From Aplidium turbinatum (Eukaryota; Chordata; Ascidiacea; Aplousobranchia; Polyclinidae): a DNA stretch of 64,000 nt. Shown here one piece after another: positions 31,156-40,549 of this stretch (its first letter is position 1; each line of letters starts with the position of its first letter). Below the pieces are notes generated by a model, which was not told where the DNA came from, made no database searches, and saw only the letters and a program-made list of their open reading frames with translations. The translations under genes were made by a program, and so were the position numbers. The stretch spans positions 7,202,251 through 7,266,250 of the forward strand of contig OU964931.1 in assembly GCA_918807975.1 (NCBI GenBank). Direction: 5' to 3'.

Positions 31156-31912
31156 ACTGATTTTGCTAGTTGGGAAGAAACGTATTCAGTGAACGCTTCG
31201 TGTGTTGTTAAAATGTATATGAATTTATTTCATCATCCTGACACTCACAGACACTATATTCAGCATGCGGAATCACATTATACAATATTATTTAGCTTAT
31301 ATTATATACAGAAATTGCATTGTTTTTCACCGGCCTTAGTATTGCATGTATTGATGTGCACTGTTATACGTTACACAATTACACATATCACATACATACC
31401 TAATAAGCTTCGCTTTTATTTGAATAGCACCACTAACACCTAGTTATCTACTTGTTAAAAGGCAAATGTTTTGGTTTTGATGTGGTTCCTGATTGTAGTG
31501 GTATGCCAACGAAAGTTTGTTTGCTATATTCTTCACGTATCATTGTTGTGTCACCTTTTATCCTGGTATTGAATTTTTACAAACTGCATGAATTGTATAT
31601 TGCATAACTAGGCCTACGTTGAATTTTAACTAACCTGTTTTAAATATGTTCTACAGTATATGCAGGTTGTGTTTGTATTTTCATACTCGGTAGGCTATAT
31701 TATATTATAATATATGGTACCTTGATAAACTTATCTCTTGATCTCCTTATTTTTAAGATAGAGATGACTTGTTATTCTTGCAAACAACTTTTATTTCTCT
31801 AATTTTAAACCATTTAGTATAAAATTGTTTGAATTTTTTAATCTATCTTTGTGGTCATTGTTACTTTTGCCCATGCTTACGTCAAAGAGGTGTTTGAAAT
31901 CCTGCTTGGTGT

Positions 31913-32172
31913 AGTTGGTTTTGAATCTTTATCCTCGGACTGACAAAGCCTTTGATAGGTTAGTCCTGGTAGTTTTGCATACTTGTAGAGGCTTTTCACA
32001 CAGGGCCGGTTACCTAGATTGACAGAGTGAAGTTTCCGATTGTTAAAATGGTGTTGCCGTGGAATTATTCCATTCACTAGGTGCCGCTGAATGGAGAGCA
32101 GTCCTAAATGCGTTGCTCAAGCGCACACCCCTAGAGCCGAACAAGCGCCGCGTGATCTTGAGTCAAGCGCGT
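31913..32172 (-). mobile_element. SINE, family B (copy 2)
   Basis: Aligns with 5326-5560 over most of its length: tail TTGAATCTTTATCCTC (plus strand), TTGTAGAGGC, CGCTGAATGGAGAGCAGTCC and CGCCGCGTGATCTTGAG. The 5' end of the tRNA-like head is lost. Confidence 0.82.
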
Positions 32173-33572
32173 TGATGAATAGTTTCAACGTTTCAATCAA
32201 CAGGATCAGTTCGTTCGCATAATTTTGTAACAATGCAAAAAGAAGTGATTTAATTAGTTAGGTCATTTGTATCGTGTTGGGAAATTTTGTAGTTTACATT
32301 TTGTTGGTAAATAATGAAATGGTGTAAGCAGGTTATGTATTTCATGCATCATTTGGCAGCTTTTAGCGTGCACTTTGTAGCGTATCAGAAACCAAAAATA
32401 CAGCTTTGAAAGGAAAACAATTGATAACACAGTATCTAACGATTGCATCCTTTGTCAAAGATTAAACTTACCAATAAACGATGAATTTCTTAAATTCCCA
32501 GGTTTTTGGTCCGAGATATTTGTTGTGTTCATTGCACTTTTTAATCCATTTAGATTGCTATCCGCCCTATGGCTTAGCTTTTCTGCCAGGACATTGGCAG
32601 CCTACTGAAATAATATTGTTTGTGCAAAGGTGTCCTTAATATTTATGACAACGTTTTACCTGCTTACAAATTTACAGTGTTTGGATTGTATCCTACTTTG
32701 CGTAGAAGTTTACTGAACGTCTCATTGCACTTCGTTAAAACCTAAGAAGCTTTTAACATAGATTCGTAACTGATAACTACTGTGCTATTTATGGACGGTC
32801 TTTATCACTTATAAATTTGCTTTTATGCAGATGTACCTTCGTGTAATTTGCTATACTGTACCTTATTTTACACGGTATACCGTTGAGATACCGTCTGCCT
32901 TTTGTGGATACAAAAACGGCACTGACGTTTGCAACAAATACGTTTTATTAAGTGCACAGAATAAAATCTGAATAACATATAGTCTGCCTAAACAGATTCA
33001 CCCTTATATTGAAAAAAAATATTGTGAGAATTATTTTGAGAACGTTTTCGAACGGTAAATCAATGCAAGGACTGATTTTCTAGATGGGAAGTAATGGCAT
33101 CTCTACTTCCGGGGTGTGCATTTATTTTTTTCATGGGGTTCATTGCATGATTGTACTGTATTAACAATGAGTCACTACGTTGTCCAGCAAGTCTATCTAG
33201 CTGCAATGGGCTGCCACTGAAGCTTTTCATCGCTCTGTTGGTTCCATTGAAGTTGAAATTGCTTATGGATGCACTTAGTTATGATTTTGCATGCTGTTTA
33301 ATTACATAAACTGTTTGAATTCTCAAAACAACACCAGGATTTTCATATGAGGGCCACAAAAAGGCGGACCGTATGTTAACCGTTGCTGTCTTAAATCTTT
33401 CGCTTCTTGGTATGAGTTGTTGAAAGTCACCTATCTCGAATTTTTTGGCTTAACTGACAGAATTCCTAAATGTAGTACGTCATACTTCACTAAAAGGTTG
33501 ATTTTGCAAGTCCCTAGTGTAATTCGGTAATTGCCTAGCCCTAACGTAACAGCGAACAGCAACCCAGACATT

Positions 33573-33650
33573 AAAATCCGTCATTTTTACATCGATTCAA
33601 TGTCTGCAGACGTTGAATTAATGTGAAAATGGCGAAGTTTGTTGTCTGGG
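33573..33650. repeat. Best-preserved copy of the CCCAGACA palindromic repeat
   Basis: CCCAGACATTAAAATCCGTC, then a CATCGATTCAATGTCTGCAG core and complementary arm ending TTGTTGTCTGGG. It could form one near-perfect hairpin of about 80 bases and looks like a very short MITE. Confidence 0.65.
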
Positions 33651-34616
33651 AAACAAAGCAAAACACTGTTCATAAACTATTTAATTGTGACAACTTGTTT
33701 TAGCCATCCCCAAGTTTTTTTTTTTTTTTGTAATAAACAAACGCTTTCATAACAGTCGTTGCGGTTAAGAACAATTGAAGTCAAAAAAGGTGATATGTTT
33801 CAAAAAAAGTTTTCAGCAAAAGTCTTTCCAAAACTTAAGAAAAGATATTGTGATATATCTGCTTCTGGCTGATCCTGATGATCATACCTTGTGTTATAAC
33901 TGACGCCCCACCTGTATGCAGAAAATCGATTCAACTTCCTACAAAAGTGGCATATCGCCCTTTTGCATCAAGGACTTCAATTGTTTGGTAATGCGTGTTG
34001 ATGATACTCCAGGGTTATACCGTTATGCATTCGCGAGTATTATTTCGATTTTTATTAACTTTAACATTAAGTATATATATTAGCCTATAAAGAGTATTTT
34101 TGTCTGCTAGTGATATGACTTAATGACTATATTTCTATATGAATTTTTATGACTGTTTTTCTTCAATCAATCTTTGTTTTTGAATTGATAATTCTATAGA
34201 AAGGTATTATTTGCTACTAGCTGATGTTCTTCTATAAAGCCACGATATTAATCATGTGGTGCTTTATATTTACATGACTTACTAGTTGCTCTGTTGAAAC
34301 AAAACAGATTCGCTTGAAAGCGGGTCCATGATGGCTCTCCAAAAACTTAGGAGCAAAATCATTTATAACATGAAGGTGAAGACAGTATAGTTTTCGAAAC
34401 GTTTGTTTGCTGAACATGAGTTTGGTATTTACATTTTGGGCTGTTTATTTTTTGATTAGATAAAACAGATTCGTATGTGAAACTAGCAAAGTTATTGTCA
34501 CGTGAGTCATTTCAATCTTAAACAGCTAAGAATTCGATTTCGATTTGCTAGATCATCTTTACTTGAGCTGAAAGCAAATAGAAAAAATAATCACCAACAT
34601 AGCAGGAGTGCATGGT

Positions 34617-36253
34617 TCTAATCCTCACACCTTCATCGTTATTCAAAGTGTTGCCTGCTTTCATCTAAATTCTAAACCGAAAATTATCTAGCACACATAG
34701 AAATCAATGTTTAAGTTGAACTGACTCGCGTAAAAATAAATTAGTTTGTGTGTTTAAAAGACATGTGACCTAAATTTTAAACTTTCAAGCATTGTTTTAG
34801 CTTTGAGACCTACCAGAAGATATTTGCTTTTTTATTGTGATATTTACCTGTTCGGTCGAATTTTTGCGCTGAAAAAATCTCGTATTGGTGAGAACACACA
34901 ATGAATACTCAGTAGCCATATCACACATTGCTGAAGTGATTTCAAAAATCTAAAAGAAATAGTTTTGTTCTCAAGTATGTACATTTGTAATTGGTTTCTG
35001 TGTTCGTCTTAGCGTATAAACAATGTATATGTAAAAGGATTGTTTTTTACTTCCTTACCAAAGGAAAATATTATCGCTTGATTGTATGTTACCATATTCT
35101 TTAGCGTTTGCACGAAATGTTTTCAGAACATTGTCTGCGATGAAATGTAACTTTCTTTTATGCCATAGCGAGTGTTATTACTTTGAAATAAACAACATCA
35201 TAATGTTGACTTGCGGTTCTTGAAACTGAGGAGAATAACCTTACAGGTTACAGCCTTAACAATAGGCAAGCTTTTTACATTCTGAACCAGCGGTACCCAA
35301 AGTGCGGCCCGCGGAAACACTATCTGCGGGCCCCGTCTGGGCTCCAGAGCATACACTCTTAAGGCCTGGGCCGAATTTCAAGGGAAAAAATAAATGAAAA
35401 TTTCAATGCGGCCGCCAGAACTCGCGGAATGTGGCTAAAAAACCATAACATATTTTGTGCCATCGGTAAGCTGCCATACGTTTTAGCTCACATATAAAAT
35501 GAGTTGGTCCAAAAAGTTGCGACTGTTACGCTAAAATATGGCAAAGTTGTGCACAGATAAGCCTATTCGAACTGGGCTACAGGGCTTCGACTTGTTGAAA
35601 AAAATTGCCCCTTTGAGGAAATGTGACTTCAAAATTTATTAAAGAGGAAGTTAAAAGGAAACAATTAAACTGAGGAAATCGTAAAATATAGATGCAAGAG
35701 AGTAACAAGAAATAAAAAAGCCTGTTTCTTAAGATGGAAACACAGGCGTAAAATTCTTCTCGTTTTAGAAACGTAAAGAATCTTACATTGGTTCATTGAA
35801 TGTGAGAATCTTTAGCCACGACTGAGAAAGCCTTTCTGGAAGTTTAATTTCAACAGTTTCGCACACTCGTAAAGACTTTGAACCACTTGCGCAGGCCGGT
35901 CACCGAGTTCGGCCGAAAGAAGTTTCCCGATTGTTGGGTGTTTTTGTCTGTAATTATTTCCTTCGCTGGGTGCCGCTGATCAAAAGGAGAGCAGTCATTA
36001 AAATGCGTTGCGCAAGCCCACACGAGCGTTGAACCAACACAGCTTGATATTTCGGTTGGGCTACTTCGTTCACTACGTCGAGAGCTCAACCTTAAAACGA
36101 ACACACCCAAGGTTGCTTCCAGAGCTTGAAATTTATTGGTGCGATGCAAATCAGACTATAGCCAATTCTATAATTGGAAGGTGTTGACAATAATGGCGTA
36201 GCTACGGCAGACCTAATCCTTTTTGGGCGTTCGCTTTTTCAGCAACCTTCCAA
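34617..36253. other. Intergenic; hAT end at 35288 and a SINE, otherwise featureless
   Basis: CAGCGGTACCCAAAGTGCGG at 35288, followed by GCCCGCGG, is a typical hAT (Charlie-like) end without a visible partner. A diverged family-B SINE covers about 35790-36062. No gene was seen. Confidence 0.5.
35790..36062 (-). mobile_element. SINE, family B (diverged copy)
   Basis: Matches other copies at GTTTCGCACACTCGTAAAG, CAGGCCGGTCACCGAG, GGTGCCGCTGATC and AATGCGTTGCGCAAGC. It is more diverged than 5326-5612, so probably an older insertion or subfamily. Confidence 0.65.
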
Positions 36254-36337
36254 TGCATAAGTAGGGTTGCCAGATTTTTATCCTCAAAATAGTGAACATT
36301 TTGAAAGCGCGCGACCGCATCCTCAAAGTTCTCAAGG

Positions 36338-36827
36338 CAGTGGCGTAGCCAGGAATTGTGAAAGGGGGGGGGGGGGTTGATGGCCGGCGGGCGAAGCCCG
36401 ATGGCGTCTTTGCCAAAGTCGACACCCAGCGGCGGGGGTCTGGGGGGCCTCCCCCAGAAAAATTTGAAAAATGACTTTGAATTTAGTGCATTCTGAGAGC
36501 ATTTTCAACAAAAATGTGGGTATAAATATTCCTCTAAAATGGTGTTGTACGAACGGTGGCATAGCAAAAGGATAAGATCATGTTTTCTTGGGCATTTTTC
36601 AGTAATAGAGCTATGTCTCTATGTTTTCTTGTTGCTAATTCTTGGCTGAGATATTTGAATGTTTGGTATTGCTAAAACTCGCTCTTTTAATGCAGTTTCG
36701 TTTAAAATTGGGCAAACTTTGTTTTAGAGACATAGAGACTGAAAGCATCATTCTCAATATCGTGACGTCACACGCGTGCCAAAGGGGGGTTGTAACCCCC
36801 AAAACCTTCTCCTTGGCTACGCCACTG
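36338..36827 (+). mobile_element. hAT MITE, family M (copy 3)
   Basis: The ends are CAGTGGCGTAGCCAGGAATT and TTGGCTACGCCACTG. The flanks TCTCAAGG (36330-36337) and TCTCAAAC (36828-36835) match at 6 of 8. It has a G run of 12 near the left end. Confidence 0.88.
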
Positions 36828-37232
36828 TCTCAAACACATGCCAATACACGCGCAATTGCACCCTCTAACGCATGCCACACGCCTAAATGTGTGCAACCAC
36901 GCCCAAATATGCAAAGAATTATTGCATAAATAATATGCAAAAATTGTTTCAATACTATATGTGATGTTGTCTGACACAACAATTTGGTTCATAGGTGATA
37001 CCACAGATGAAAATTAATGAAATTTTACTTTCTTGATCTTCTTTAGCAAGTGTAGTGCTCAACTTAACACAGATTGAATCCAGGTAATTGGCTAGCTAGT
37101 ATCTTGCAGTGCACACAGCATATTATATTATACCTACTGATGCTAAAATGGCAAGAAAAGAGACCCACGATTAGAAGCGCTAATTAGAACACTCCTACTT
37201 GCCTATGTAACTTAATTTACTTAACATACTTT

Positions 37233-37463
37233 TCATGCGACTGCTGCCTTCAATAAAGGTTTGTTTGCAGAAATTTGTTCTTTAAATTCTAAGTAGCTAA
37301 AAAGGTAGGCTATGTTAAAGAATACACACAATTCACTTTTAACAGAATAAACAGCTAAACAGTTTCGTTCATCTGTCCATTTGTTACCCATAACACTGAA
37401 AATTCTCTCAAGATTGGCATTAGATACAGGGATAGACATTGAATACTGGACAAATTTTAACAA
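37233..37463 (-). pseudogene. hAT transposase C-terminal (dimerisation) remnant
   Basis: The minus strand encodes SIPVSNANLERIFSVMGNKW followed by TDERN, the P.SNA..ERiFS.....wtd.Rn motif of hAT dimerisation domains. It belongs to the host element 36262-43818. The catalytic RNase H-like part is not visible. Confidence 0.85.
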
Positions 37464-37757
37464 GTTAAGTGCACTGCAGTTTCTTTCTGAAAGAAGTTAG
37501 TCCACTTTTCCAGCGATGATCTTAACTTATTAGCCACATCACACATGATTGAGTAGCTGGCCTTCACAGTCTACAAATAAACAGTTAAATGGCCAAACTT
37601 CTAGGCTGTTAGTTGCTCGGGCTAGTGGCTTTCAGTTTGTCAGCTACCTAGGCTGTACAGTGTACACTCCACTGTTGGACTTCGTGCTGGCCAAGCCTGG
37701 CTTTGGCGAAATTACACTGGGGTAGCATATTAGGGGTTTTTCCTCAAAGCTCCAGAC

Positions 37758-38328
37758 TGTTCCCGACAATTTTCACCAAATCAAACGTCATATAAAAACC
37801 GTTCAAGTCTACTGAATATTACGTCATGGAAATTCCTAAAACATGAGCCAAAATTGCACCAGCGTTCATAAGAATTGTGTCAAACTTGTTTGGGCCTGTT
37901 TGGGCCTGTTTAAACAGGAAATATTACATCAGCTTTAAACACCTGTTGGAATGACTTCATAATTGTCTTTCATTATTGCGTCACAGTAGCCTACTGCATA
38001 CGTGAATTTGAGATATTGCTATCTATTCTGGTCATTCGTAAAATGATTGTTTGAAAGTTGGCCGCACTTTTAACTGTTGGCTTAGTGCTTGCTAGCTGGA
38101 CAAAGGTTCCGTCTTTTATCCAAGTAATCTGTTGTGTAGTGACAGTTTAAGTGGTGTAGGCGTTGCACCCCCTCGTTTTCGGTAGCCTCGGGCTAATTTT
38201 ACAGGAATACACTGTTTGAAAAGAAGTTCAAGTGTGTGTTTCTTCGGTCATTATATACAGACGAACGGATTAGGGAACTTTATGTTAAAATTTTCCCAAG
38301 AAGAGATTATGGTTTACCGCTGTGACCA
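37758..38328 (+). repeat. 5' LTR of the BEL/Pao element (571 bp)
   Basis: Begins TGTTCCCGACAATTTTCA and ends GCTGTGACCA. It carries a TAGCCTA word near 37987-37993 where the 3' LTR has only TA. Confidence 0.95.
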
Positions 38329-38779
38329 TAAAAAATAAAAGACGTTTTTCTGTCTAGTGTTTGGCACAGAAGCACTTAGAAGCAAAAAATAAAAGACGAA
38401 GTTAGTTAGTTGGTAGGCCAAGAAGCACTTAGAAGCAAAGAAATAATAAAAGAAGATCTTATTGGTTGGTAGTCTAAAGAAGTAAAGAAAAGTAAAGACA
38501 TTTCTTCTCAGTTTGGTACAGAAGAAAAATAACTTTGACATTTATTGGCAAGAAAGAAGATTAAAGGCAATCCATCTGTGCTTGAAGATTCAAGTGGAAG
38601 AATCCAAGCAAGTTTTGTGGACGTTTGGACTTCACATACTCGTACAGCTACGGTATCGTGCATTTAAATTCTTTTTTGTATTTTTACGGTCTTTGCAGTT
38701 AAGTTTTTTATAACTACTGTAATTTGTGTGTTTGTGTAACTTAATTTTTTAATTGTTAAATTTAGCCCTAACATTTAAT

Positions 38780-40549
38780 ATGTCTACACTCGGTGGTGAC
38801 AGGGACTCGACCGCCGTCGACTCGACTGAGTTTAAGCCTGATGATGTTCTTTGCGGTCGGGCAGGCCATTCTGGGGAGGGGCCCATTAACGATGAGGCTA
38901 AATCAGTTCGAGAAGCCCGGCATCTTAGACGGGATATTTTGACTCAAATTGGGAAACTTTCTGTGGCCCTAGGTTCTTTGAGTGATAAGCAGGAACTGTT
39001 AATTTTTCGATCTAACTTATCTACTTTAGAAGAGGAATTACGGCATTTCCATGCTCTTTTGAGTAAAATTGTTAACTCTGCAATCTTGGCAGAACTTCGT
39101 GATAAGGTAGATCCCGAATTTAACTCGTTAAAAAATAACTTCGAACAAAAAGAAAGTGAGTTGTCAGATAGGTTGGATGCTGACATACATCCTGAGGATA
39201 GCGCCTCAAATGTAAGCACTAGGATGTCTGAGAGCTCGTCACGGATAGTTGCACAAATTAACCTACAGTTAAGACGAGAGGAGCTCCAGATCCAAGCTGA
39301 GGCCGAAGCGAGAGCTGCTGAGGCCGCCGCGAGAGCTGAGGCCGAAGCAAGAGCTGCTGAGGCCATCGCGAGAGCTGAGGCCGAAGCGAGAGCTGCTGAG
39401 TTCGCACTCAAAGACGCTCAGTTGAGGGCCGAACAACGTAAAGAGGTAGTTTTAGCTGAATATCGTTCTGAGTTGGGCTCCCGGCGTAGCTCTAGGAAGG
39501 GCTCTTCTAGGCATTCCAGAAGTGAACATCAATCACAGTTTAATTTACCTAACCTTTTCCACACGCCTGTTCAATCCGTAAGTGGACCTGTACAATCCAC
39601 ATGTTTTCCAGCTGTTTCAGGAGGTCTCGGGGCCACGGCTAAGGGTCTTCCGAAGGCTGTAGAGCCAAGGTCTGCAAATTACAACCGAACTCCTCCCCCA
39701 GAGCGTACAGGTCACGGGGCCGCCATTAGCAGTAATGCTTTGCCCCCTTCAAAGTTTTCTGCGCCGCTAGTTGCTGATCGCCCAGCTACACGTAATTTGG
39801 GTGGTTGTGAGAGGCGTATCGTGTCTCCTGATTTTAACGTGTTTGAGGATCGTGATCGGGCTGTGCATGTGACTGAGCCCCCTCAGCCCCTTAAGGGATA
39901 TAGCTTGTCTTCTCCCGCTAAATCGAGTTCTCAACAGCAGGATTGCTTTTTTGAATACCAAAATAGTAGGACGTTCTTCGATAAGGCGGCCTTGATTGGT
40001 TACGATGGTAATAATATGCCATTTGTCTTCTTTAAAAATCGTGTTATGGCCTTGATGGCAGCTTCGCCCTTTAAGGGAACTCGTTTGACTTTGTTGCAAG
40101 CAGCTTGTGTTAGAACAGCTGCACAAACGATTGCTAATTTGGTTTCTGACACTCCTGGCTTGTCAGAGGAAGACAGGATAGAAATGTCGTTAGCTCGCTT
40201 GTCCCAGCGTTTTGGGGTTCGTGGAGGTCTTTTCGCAGAACCAGAAATTAGAAAGTATCGCTATGGTAGCAAATTGACTTCGACCTCTTCCAGTGATCTG
40301 AAAGAGTTTAAAGATGAATTGTCGCAGTGTTTGCTTTACGCGAAAGCTTATGGTCAGCGTGATAAATTAGAAGGACGTTTTGTTTTGGATTTGGCTAAGC
40401 GACTCCCGTTTGACGCTAAGCAGCGTTATCTTGACTTTTTAGGTGATCAGTATGGTAGCACTGAGGAACCTACCTTTCAGAGTTTGTTTGAATTTGTAGT
40501 AGGCTACGAGAGGAAACGCGCAAGTCGACTGATTTTAGCATTATGCTAA
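38780..40549 (+). CDS. Gag-like open frame of the BEL/Pao element
   Basis: About 589 residues from the first ATG. The N-terminal half is charged and helical, with an alanine-glutamate repeat (units like AEARAAEA) at about residues 170-210. A serine/arginine-rich linker follows, then a Pao-type gag domain (from about residue 390) containing FFKNRVMALMAASPFKG and LSQRFG. It is the structural protein frame of the element, not a host gene. Confidence 0.85.
   Translation: MSTLGGDRDSTAVDSTEFKPDDVLCGRAGHSGEGPINDEAKSVREARHLRRDILTQIGKLSVALGSLSDKQELLIFRSNLSTLEEELRHFHALLSKIVNSAILAELRDKVDPEFNSLKNNFEQKESELSDRLDADIHPEDSASNVSTRMSESSSRIVAQINLQLRREELQIQAEAEARAAEAAARAEAEARAAEAIARAEAEARAAEFALKDAQLRAEQRKEVVLAEYRSELGSRRSSRKGSSRHSRSEHQSQFNLPNLFHTPVQSVSGPVQSTCFPAVSGGLGATAKGLPKAVEPRSANYNRTPPPERTGHGAAISSNALPPSKFSAPLVADRPATRNLGGCERRIVSPDFNVFEDRDRAVHVTEPPQPLKGYSLSSPAKSSSQQQDCFFEYQNSRTFFDKAALIGYDGNNMPFVFFKNRVMALMAASPFKGTRLTLLQAACVRTAAQTIANLVSDTPGLSEEDRIEMSLARLSQRFGVRGGLFAEPEIRKYRYGSKLTSTSSSDLKEFKDELSQCLLYAKAYGQRDKLEGRFVLDLAKRLPFDAKQRYLDFLGDQYGSTEEPTFQSLFEFVVGYERKRASRLILALC

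Larger units (their letters stand above)
31655..33965. other. B-specific segment with a SINE and a palindromic repeat, otherwise featureless
   Basis: Absent from block A. It contains a family-B SINE (31913-32172) and a complete CCCAGACA...TGTCTGGG palindromic repeat near 33573-33650. I see no coding signal. Confidence 0.5.
27696..34617 (+). repeat. Duplicated block B (paralogous to 8076-13669)
   Basis: Collinear with block A through the LINE tail, gene copy B, the 3' hairpins and the downstream segment (CATCAAGGACTTCAATTG near 33968 onward). It ends near 34617. Extra material in B: about 320 bp in intron 1 (28642-28962), about 2.3 kb at 31655-33965 including a SINE, and a partial internal repeat near 34300-34480. 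Confidence 0.85.

Noticed and set aside
38944-39411. 155-codon minus-strand frame
   Set aside because: It is the antisense shadow of the alanine-glutamate repeat in the gag-like frame.
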